Source of the DNA: JAPPLB01 sp965218555 | GTDB lineage: Bacteria; Acidobacteriota; Terriglobia; Bryobacterales; UBA6623 | Assembly: GCA_965218555.1 (NCBI GenBank) | Contig: OZ244625.1 | Coordinates: 5,704,001-5,768,000, forward strand | Length of the DNA: 64,000 bases | Direction of reading: 5' to 3' | Shown here: piece after piece, positions 57,897 through 64,000 of the stretch | Layout of the letters: every line of letters starts with the position of its first letter | How positions within the stretch are numbered: position 1 is the first letter of the stretch | Notes under the pieces: generated by a model | What the model saw: only the letters and a program-made list of their open reading frames with translations | Told to the model about the DNA's origin: nothing | Database searches by the model: none | Program-made: the position numbers and the translations under genes

Positions 57897-58847
57897 CTAG
57901 GGTCGGTTCACGCGCCGGACGAAGATAAAACGTTGCCCGTCCGAAGTGACATCGTACTTGTGCAGCCAGGGGGCTTCGTCCTGGAAGTTGCCGCGCGTAC
58001 TCGAGAATGTGAAAAGCTTTTTGGCGTCGCCGTGGCTGAAACCGCCCTCCATGTCTATGGGGACAGAAACGATCGTATCCTGGCCCATGATGTAGAAAAT
58101 CTCCTTGCCGTCTCCGCGCCAGCGAGGCTGCCCGCCGCCGCCGGTCCAGCCGCTGGCGAGTTCGCGTGACACCTTCCACTTTTTCTCCGGGTTTGCTGTC
58201 TCGCAAACGTACACCTCCCACAAACCGGACTCGTTCGACGAATAGGCGAAGTACGTCCCGTCAGGAGAGAACTTGCCCCCATCGGCCCAAACTCCAGGCT
58301 GCTTGGGAATGAACGGCGAGACCGAGCCGCTTTCCAGATCGAGCTTCCAGAGCGTCCGGCCGTCGTCCTCGCGCTTGGTGTAGATCACGAACATGCCGTT
58401 AGGTGCAATATCGCGGGGGTATTCCGAGGTTCCCGCGGCTTCGAGGATGCGCACCGGCGCTTCGAGCGGATGGATCTTGATGCGGAAAAGGTCGTATCGG
58501 GGGACCCGGCTGCTCGTGAAGACAATCGAACCGCCGTCCGGCGTCCACAGCGGGAAGTTGTCGTTGCCGCGGACTTGTGTGATCCGCTCTTTCTGCCCCG
58601 TGGCGATCTCGTGGATCCAAACGTCGCGGTCGTTGACCTCCCCGTTGCGAGATGAAACAGCGATGTGTTTCTCATCCGGCGACAACTCGGGGAAGAAGAT
58701 GGAGTTCTGGACCGCGCCGACCCTCTCGAGAATGTCACCCTGGCGGCTGACCCAGACCATCTCCTGGGGCATCTCTTTGGCAGTGGGCTGCTGGCCGAAG
58801 CAGAGCCCTGTGGTGATGATGAGGAACCAACTTGTCGTTCTAAGCAT
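57897..58847 (-). CDS. TolB-like/PD40 beta-propeller protein, secreted
   Basis: A 316-residue protein with a signal peptide (TTSWFLIITTGLCFGQ) and about six WD40-like PD40 repeats (ELSPDEKHIAVSSRNG, PLWTPDGGSIVFTSSR, DIAPNGMFVIYTKRE, KFSPDGTYFAYSSNESGLWEVYV, RWRGDGKEIFYI). Such propellers occur alone or as C-terminal parts of DPP-like peptidases and Ser/Thr kinases; no catalytic domain is present here. AGGA lies 8 bases before ATG 58847. Probable periplasmic binding role. Confidence 0.82.
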   Translation of the reverse strand: MLRTTSWFLIITTGLCFGQQPTAKEMPQEMVWVSRQGDILERVGAVQNSIFFPELSPDEKHIAVSSRNGEVNDRDVWIHEIATGQKERITQVRGNDNFPLWTPDGGSIVFTSSRVPRYDLFRIKIHPLEAPVRILEAAGTSEYPRDIAPNGMFVIYTKREDDGRTLWKLDLESGSVSPFIPKQPGVWADGGKFSPDGTYFAYSSNESGLWEVYVCETANPEKKWKVSRELASGWTGGGGQPRWRGDGKEIFYIMGQDTIVSVPIDMEGGFSHGDAKKLFTFSSTRGNFQDEAPWLHKYDVTSDGQRFIFVRRVNRP

Positions 58848-58949
58848 GGTCATATCCTAGTGGATTGCCTCCCTTTTGGGCGCCCGTGGATCATTTGGGC
58901 CGGCCACGCCCGTGCGAGTCTCACTTCGGCCGTCTTGCACGGGTTCGCT

Positions 58950-59414
58950 TCAGCGGCGACCCCGAAAGAATCGCTGCAGAAGGGGAAGGCACTCGTCGGC
59001 GAGCAGCCCTTCTGCAATCTCGACCTGATGGTTGAGCAGCCCTGAGTCCGCCAAGCGGAACTTGCTCCGGACAGCCCCGAAGCGCAGATCACGGGTTGCA
59101 AAGACGAGCCGCGAGATACGCGCGGCGACCAGCGCTCCGGCGCACATCGCGCAGGGTTCGAGCGTGACATAGAGCGTCGTGTCCGGTAGCCGGTAGTTGC
59201 CGAGTATTCGCGCCGCTGCCCGCAGCGCCTGGATCTCGGCGTGCGCCGTCGGATCGCCGGTTGCAATCGGCCGGTTCGCTCCTGCTGCGACGATCTCCCG
59301 TTCCTTGACGACGACAGCGCCCACCGGAACTTCTCCCGAGCGCTCTGCTTCGAGGGCTTCGGAGAGCGCACCCCGCATGAAGCGCTCGTCATCAGCAGTG
59401 AACGACGCGGACAT
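58950..59414 (-). CDS. tadA: tRNA adenosine deaminase / nucleoside deaminase (TadA-type)
   Basis: A 154-residue zinc deaminase. Zinc and catalytic residues are in DPTAHAEIQAL (HAE) and TLEPCAMCAGAL (PCxxC). VPVGAVVV and RLVFATRD are conserved. TadA converts A34 to inosine in tRNA-Arg; guanine deaminase-like relatives are an alternative. Start 59414 gives family length; a GTG six bases upstream is possible. No operon partner. Confidence 0.9.
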   Translation of the reverse strand: MSASFTADDERFMRGALSEALEAERSGEVPVGAVVVKEREIVAAGANRPIATGDPTAHAEIQALRAAARILGNYRLPDTTLYVTLEPCAMCAGALVAARISRLVFATRDLRFGAVRSKFRLADSGLLNHQVEIAEGLLADECLPLLQRFFRGRR

Positions 59415-59796
59415 CCTCACCAGCCTAGCACCGGCCTGCGATGCGATAAGAGGCAGACTCTGACGTGGATTGGTCGACATGGATGTTGGGCATGTCGCCG
59501 GGGGTTTTGGGGGCGGCGCCTATTGTCACGACGCGATACGTCAGCAAGAGGAAGCGCCCCCGGCCCCGCTCTCTTGCCACGCTCGAACGACACCGAACCG
59601 CCATTCTCTCCGAGGTCCTTCGGGGGGCTTCCGCAGCGACTCCCACACCGCCGGCAGCGGCCACTACAGCCAATCCGCTGCCGCTGCCGGAAGCCTGACC
59701 GACCGGCAACCGGTCTGCGTGATATCCGTGGACTTGTTGACGTCTGGGACAACCCCAAAGAGTGCAAAAATATCCAACCTGCGTTAGAATTGTCCC
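59415..59796. other. Divergent intergenic region, tadA / MerR-TPR gene
   Basis: About 380 bases. Overlapping frames in all directions here lack start signals. Nothing further is supported. Confidence 0.4.
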
Positions 59797-60705
59797 GTGG
59801 GGTCGGCGCCACCCTCGGGGGCCTACTCACGGTCTCAAGTAAGACGGATCCTCAAGATCCGGGAAAACCGCTTGCGCTCGTTTGAGCGCAACGGTCTTTA
59901 CGAATCCTCGCATCGGTTTGGTTTCTTGGATCTTATCGCGCTGAGGGTTTTGCAGCGCCTCAGGCAGGACCGCGTCCCGGCGAACCGCATCAGGAACTCG
60001 CTGTTGTCGCTGTCGCGCATGTTGCCTGGCATCGAGCGTCCTTTATTGCAGCTCAAGATTGGTTCGGAAGGGCGCCGCGTGACCGTCAAGCTGCCCAACG
60101 GCAAGATGGAGGCGCTCACCGGGCAGATGCTTCTCGATTTCGAGGCGCCGCTGTCGGCTGAGATGCTCCCTTACACCGCGGGAAAGCCGCTGTCGGTCCG
60201 GCTGCAGGAAGCGGAATACTGGTTCCGCCGTGGACTTGATCTGGAGGAGCAGGGAGCCGACGACAACGAGGCCATCGAGGCCTATCGAAATGCGCTGGCG
60301 TTGAATCCCGAGGCGGCCGGGTCGTGGGTGAATATCGCAACCCTGAGCTACCGCCGTGGCGAGTTGGAGCAGGCCGAGCGCTGCTATCGGCAAGCACTCA
60401 GCTCGTCACCTGACTATCCGCTGGCGCACTTCAACCTCGGAAACGTCTGCGAGGAGCTCGGCCGCTTCGATGAGGCGATCCATCACTACAAACATGCTTT
60501 GCGGCTGCAGCCCGACTACGCGGACGCCCACTACAATCTGGCCCTGGTCTTCGAGAGAAGAGGCGATGCGATGCGAGCGGCCAAGCACTGGCAGCAGTAT
60601 CTACGACTCGATTCGACAAGCCCTTGGGCACGCATTGCCCGCCAGCAACTCAAAGTCCTGCTCCCGGTAACGCCGGGCGGCCGTGAGAGCGACAACGCGG
60701 GCTAA
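59797..60705 (+). CDS. MerR-like DNA-binding domain fused to TPR repeats
   Basis: A 302-residue protein starting at GTG 59797. Residues 8-75 resemble a MerR winged helix (YSRSQVRRILKIRENRLRSFERNG, FGFLDLIALRVLQRLRQDRVPANRIRNSL). A short beta region follows, then three to four TPR repeats at about 140-285 (AIEAYRNALALNPEAAGSW, PLAHFNLGNVCEELGRFDEAIHHYKHAL). This suggests a transcription regulator whose TPR part binds a partner. Its target is unknown. It is divergent from tadA. Confidence 0.82.
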   Translation: MGSAPPSGAYSRSQVRRILKIRENRLRSFERNGLYESSHRFGFLDLIALRVLQRLRQDRVPANRIRNSLLSLSRMLPGIERPLLQLKIGSEGRRVTVKLPNGKMEALTGQMLLDFEAPLSAEMLPYTAGKPLSVRLQEAEYWFRRGLDLEEQGADDNEAIEAYRNALALNPEAAGSWVNIATLSYRRGELEQAERCYRQALSSSPDYPLAHFNLGNVCEELGRFDEAIHHYKHALRLQPDYADAHYNLALVFERRGDAMRAAKHWQQYLRLDSTSPWARIARQQLKVLLPVTPGGRESDNAG

Positions 60706-60992
60706 GCGCGGGCGAAGGTGACTTCCGACAGCCATCTCTTTGCCGCCATGGTGTCAGGCCATGCGCTGAATGACGATCGCTTTTCTTCTCTCTTGCTCGG
60801 GTGTCGAAACCGGGCGTCAAGAGGTCGGGGTGACGGAAGGTGAGCGTGAATCCCCCCCATCCTTCGTCCGTCGTGTCCCTTCTCTCGTTTTAGGGATGGA
60901 CTTGCTGATCGTCGGCAGCGCGCAGCATTGTGCTCGCTCTGAACAACGGGTAGTCTGGTAACCGCCTATCAGGATCTTAGTGAGGTTGCTTC

Positions 60993-62618
60993 ATGTCTCA
61001 AACGAAAGAGTTGTCATCCTTCAAAACCAAGAGCCTAAGCCGTCGCACGCTGCTTCGAAGCGGCGCCGCTCTTGCCGCAGCCGGCGGCGTCCCCAACTCA
61101 AGCGCTGCCCCGGCCTTGTCCTTCGGCGGTGACATGTATCAGTCCATCGGTGTCAGACCGGTGATCAATGCAAAGGGCGTGTTCACGATGCTCAGTGGAT
61201 CGCTCATGCTGCCCGAGTGCCGCCAGGCGATGCAGCAGGCGTCACGGAACTTCGTGCAGCTCGACGAGTTGATGGAGGCGGTCGGCAAGCGCCTCGCGGA
61301 ACTGACGGGCACCGAATCGGCGATCGTCACCAGTGGTTGCGCGGCTGCCATGGCGCACGCCACCGCTGCTTGCCTGGCCGGTGGAGACCCCGAAAAGATC
61401 CATCGTCTGCCCAACCTCGACGGCCTCAAAAGCGAAGTCATTGTTCCGAGCTACTCACGCAATATCTATGACCAGTCGGTTCGCATGGTCGGTTCGAAGA
61501 TCATCAGTGTCACCAACGAAGAGGAGATGCGGATGGCGATCAATAACCGGACAGCGATGGCGATGGTCGTTGGTTCGCCCAGGGATCAAGGGCCGCTCGG
61601 TTTGACGGAGGTGGCGGCGATCGCCCACGAATATGATGTCCCCGTTCTACTGGACGCCGCGGCAGAAGCTCTCACGATTCCGAACGTTCACCTGGAACGG
61701 GGAGCCGATCTCGTCGCCTACAGCGGCGGCAAGGCGCTGTTGGGCCCGCAGAGTTCGGGCTTACTGATCGGCCGCAAAGACCTCATTCAGGCTGCCTGGC
61801 TCAACAGCGCGCCGCACCACGCCTTCGGGCGGCCCATGAAAGTAGCCAAGGAGGACATCATTGGGCTGCTCGCCGCCGTCGAAATGTGGGTGCGCCGTGA
61901 CCACGAGGCCGAGTGGAAGACCTGGGAGAGTTGGCTCGACGAGATTGCGACTAAAGTCAAGGACGTTCCCGGCGTCACCACCGAGGTCCTCCAGCCTCGA
62001 GGGCTCTCGAATCGGTCTCCCCAACTGGCAATCCACTGGGATGGCAGGAAGATGGGGATCTCCGGCGATGAGCTTTACAAACAACTCTACGACGGTGACC
62101 CGCGGATCGTGTTGGCTTCGAGCACGGGCGACCGCCGCCACCCTGTCGATAGTTCCGTCACCGTTATGCCCTGGCAGCTACAACCCAGCGAAGCGGGTAT
62201 CGTGGCCGCCGAGATTCATCGCGCCCTTTCCAGCCCACGTATGGGGTTGCCGAATTCGAAGGCAGTCGGTCCGGAGACCGACGTCAGCGGCCAGTGGAAT
62301 GTCGAGATGCTTTTCGTCCGCATTACGGCGAAGCATCGCTTCGTGTTCGAACAAGACGGCGGAAGCTTGCTCGGCACACACATCGGAGAAACCACGCAAG
62401 GCGACCTGAAGGGTTGGATCGAGGGTGCTGAAATCCAGTTCCGCAGCGCTCAACCGTTGGAGGGAGCGGGCATCCACTTTGCATTCATGGGCAAGGTCAG
62501 CGGAGACACGATGTCAGGTGAAGTGGACCTGGGAGAGTATGGGACCGCCCACTGGTCGGCCCGGCGCCATTCCTACGACGAGGCGGGCAAGACCATTCGC
62601 GGGGTGAAACACATCTAA
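60993..62618 (+). CDS. Tat-exported PLP enzyme, SelA/DgaE-like, with C-terminal beta domain
   Basis: A 541-residue fold-type I PLP protein. Tat signal SLSRRTLLRSGAALAAAGG. The PLP core has TSGCAAAMAHATAACLAGGD, Asp in VLLDAAAE, and Schiff-base K247 in YSGGKALLGPQSSG. It resembles the selenocysteine-synthase-like/D-glucosaminate-6-phosphate ammonia-lyase group. Residues about 435-530 form an extra beta-rich domain (SGQWNVEMLFV, GSLLGTHIGE, KVSGDTMSGEVDLGEYG). GTGAGG precedes the ATG. Export of a folded cofactor enzyme fits Tat; substrate unknown. Confidence 0.85.
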   Translation: MSQTKELSSFKTKSLSRRTLLRSGAALAAAGGVPNSSAAPALSFGGDMYQSIGVRPVINAKGVFTMLSGSLMLPECRQAMQQASRNFVQLDELMEAVGKRLAELTGTESAIVTSGCAAAMAHATAACLAGGDPEKIHRLPNLDGLKSEVIVPSYSRNIYDQSVRMVGSKIISVTNEEEMRMAINNRTAMAMVVGSPRDQGPLGLTEVAAIAHEYDVPVLLDAAAEALTIPNVHLERGADLVAYSGGKALLGPQSSGLLIGRKDLIQAAWLNSAPHHAFGRPMKVAKEDIIGLLAAVEMWVRRDHEAEWKTWESWLDEIATKVKDVPGVTTEVLQPRGLSNRSPQLAIHWDGRKMGISGDELYKQLYDGDPRIVLASSTGDRRHPVDSSVTVMPWQLQPSEAGIVAAEIHRALSSPRMGLPNSKAVGPETDVSGQWNVEMLFVRITAKHRFVFEQDGGSLLGTHIGETTQGDLKGWIEGAEIQFRSAQPLEGAGIHFAFMGKVSGDTMSGEVDLGEYGTAHWSARRHSYDEAGKTIRGVKHI

Positions 62619-62746
62619 GCTGCAGGTGGTCCGGCCCGGATTTCACCTGGGGAGCAGCCTCCGCCAACCGCCGTTCTCAACAGGAATGGTTGCCGCTCCG
62701 GCTGGCGCGCGATAGCATGTCCTCGGGGACTCGATCCCCTGGGGGT

Positions 62747-63658
62747 ATGCGAATGCGATGGTTTCTTGGGCTGATTGTTGGGACGCTGGGCCTGCTGGCG
62801 GCATTGGCGGCCGCAGAGGCGCCAGACCTGGGATACCGGATCGATGCCGACTGGCCGAGTCTCCCCCCTGGAACGCACTTTGCTGAGGTCTCCGCTGCGG
62901 CCGTCGATGATGACGGCAACATCTATATCTTCCATCGCGGCGAGGAGCCGATCATGGTTTTCAGCCGTGAGGGTAAGCTGCTGCGTTCCTTCGGCAAGGG
63001 CCTGTTCGATTCGCCGCACGGGCTGCGCATCGACACCGAAGGCAACCTCTGGGCGGCCGATTCCGGGTCTCACATCGTCGTTAAGCTCAGCCCCCAGGGC
63101 CGGGTGCTGATGGTGTTGGGCCGACGCGGGCAGCCCGACCTCGCCAAAGAGCGCTTCAATCGGCCCACCGACGTGGCTTTCGGTGCCAACGGCGACGTGT
63201 ATATAGCCGACGGCTACGGTAACTCGCGTGTTGTTAAATACAGCAAGGACGGCGATTACCTCGGCGAGTGGGGCAAGAAAGGCGTCGATAAGGGCGAGTT
63301 CAATACCCCTCACGGGATCATCACCGACAAGGCCGGCCGCGTCTATGTCGCCGATCGCGAGAACTTCCGGATCCAGATTTTCGATGCCGACGGCAAATTC
63401 CTTGAACAGTGGAAGCATGTCGGGGCGCCGTTCGGATTCGCGATGAGCGAAGACGGCTTTCTGTTCATGGCAGACGGGTACAACGACCGGCTGCTCAAGC
63501 TCGACCCGGACAGCGGCAAAATCCTCGGCGCCATCGGCCGCCACGGCCGCGTCCCCGGCCGATTCGACGTCGTCCATCACTTGGCGGTCGGCCCGCACGG
63601 CAGTGTCTACGCCGCCGAGATCGTTACTCTCCGCGTACAGCGCTTCACCTCACGCTAG
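62747..63658 (+). CDS. NHL-repeat beta-propeller protein, secreted
   Basis: About 303 residues with a signal peptide (MRWFLGLIVGTLGLLAALAAAEA) and six NHL repeats (FDSPHGLRIDTEGNLWAADSGSHIVVKLSPQG, FNRPTDVAFGANGDVYIADGYGNSRVVKYSKDG, FNTPHGIITDKAGRVYVADRENFRIQIFD and others in the same form, shown only in part). It resembles the peptidylglycine alpha-amidating-lyase propeller group but activity is not established. It follows the PLP-enzyme gene on the same strand and may share its transcript. Confidence 0.85.
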   Translation: MRMRWFLGLIVGTLGLLAALAAAEAPDLGYRIDADWPSLPPGTHFAEVSAAAVDDDGNIYIFHRGEEPIMVFSREGKLLRSFGKGLFDSPHGLRIDTEGNLWAADSGSHIVVKLSPQGRVLMVLGRRGQPDLAKERFNRPTDVAFGANGDVYIADGYGNSRVVKYSKDGDYLGEWGKKGVDKGEFNTPHGIITDKAGRVYVADRENFRIQIFDADGKFLEQWKHVGAPFGFAMSEDGFLFMADGYNDRLLKLDPDSGKILGAIGRHGRVPGRFDVVHHLAVGPHGSVYAAEIVTLRVQRFTSR

Positions 63659-63792
63659 AAGTTCCCGAGCGGCACGGTTTCGGGTTTCGGCGGGCCGCAG
63701 CCGATGGAGCGGGGCGCAGGAAGGCCGCGGATCTCAAAGTCCGCTCCACGGCGTGAAGGGCGGCACGAGAGTGCCCTCGGGACGATCCGAGG

Positions 63793-64000
63793 CTAGACGC
63801 CCCAGGAGTAATCGGCTACGGCTTCGCTGAGGGACTTGTCGGTTTCGGCGAGGCGGAGCAGCTCAAGACGGATGGAATCGACGAGGGCATTCCAACTGGC
63901 TTCGAGGACATCGTCGGAGACGCCGACGGTGGTCCAGTTGCGCTTGTGGTCGCTCCACTCGATGAGAACGCGCACCTTGGCGGCAGTGCCGCGATTGGGT
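63793..64000 (-). CDS. cimA: Citramalate synthase, C-terminal part
   Basis: The 5' part lies beyond the window. The 68 visible residues are the LeuA-type regulatory tail (GTAAKVRVLIEWSDHKRNWTT, VGVSDDVLEASWNALVDSI), which is characteristic of the CimA branch over 2-isopropylmalate synthase. CimA condenses pyruvate and acetyl-CoA to citramalate for isoleucine synthesis. It ends at TAG on the minus strand (63793-63795). Confidence 0.8.
   Translation of the reverse strand, partial: PNRGTAAKVRVLIEWSDHKRNWTTVGVSDDVLEASWNALVDSIRLELLRLAETDKSLSEAVADYSWGV

Noticed and set aside
61139..61441. 100-codon minus-strand frame inside the PLP-enzyme gene
   Set aside because: Antisense shadow of a conserved aminotransferase-fold region.

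Overview
The window is about 60% GC and densely coded. It reads as chromosomal DNA of an acidobacterium-like soil or sediment bacterium, probably near Bryobacterales/Solibacter. The evidence is the mix of a large TonB-dependent receptor with a carboxypeptidase-regulatory N-domain, CRTAC1/ASPIC-UnbV and TPR proteins, D-aminoacylase-type amidohydrolases, an ECF sigma gene next to a small secreted protein, and many Tat- or lipoprotein-exported enzymes. The taxonomy is inference from protein families; no rRNA, tRNA or CRISPR array was recognised.

Layout. 1-4523: housekeeping and phosphate genes (PhoD phosphatase, CYTH protein, polyprenyl diphosphate synthase, TatD). 4560-10230: a mosaic island with a broken plasmid RepA gene, two 16-bp direct repeats, an ECF sigma factor, a secreted-protein gene cut by an IS3 element, a CPBP protease gene cut on the other side, a tyrosine-recombinase remnant and an IS481 element. 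10286-13135: two overlapping thymidylate-kinase-like genes, then glyA behind a ZTP riboswitch with a built-in terminator. 13275-15763: an exported serine hydrolase and a decayed NCS2 purine permease. 15835-19620: heat-shock operon hsp20-hsp20-clpB behind an AT-rich promoter with nested palindromes. 19934-22869: glnB-glnD nitrogen signalling. 23395-26409: sugar epimerase, SDR and citrate synthase. 26417-30414: the ybbA-ybbP/tesA arrangement. 30459-42467: exported or membrane-linked enzymes (triple RidA lipoprotein, rhamnonate-dehydratase-like enolase, Pcm, two amidohydrolases), an RRM protein, and an aldo-keto-reductase-like protein translationally coupled to a four-haem cytochrome/FGE-domain fusion. 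42742-47030: a second mobile zone, with a TonB-receptor leader relic, an IS630 element split by a second IS481 copy, a STAS gene abutting it, and a broken IS3. 47468-60705: TonB receptor, SGNH-TPR protein, CRTAC1 protein, TPR protein, beta-propeller, TadA and a MerR-TPR regulator. 60993-64000: exported PLP enzyme, NHL propeller and the 3' end of a citramalate synthase.

The most distinctive candidate system is the coupled pair at 40003-42467. A Tat-exported aldo-keto reductase with an altered catalytic tetrad overlaps by GTGA a secreted protein with four CXXCH haem motifs, a helical linker and a formylglycine-generating-enzyme-like domain. A broader theme is that several enzymes usually cytoplasmic in relatives carry Tat, lipoprotein or signal-peptide N-termini here.
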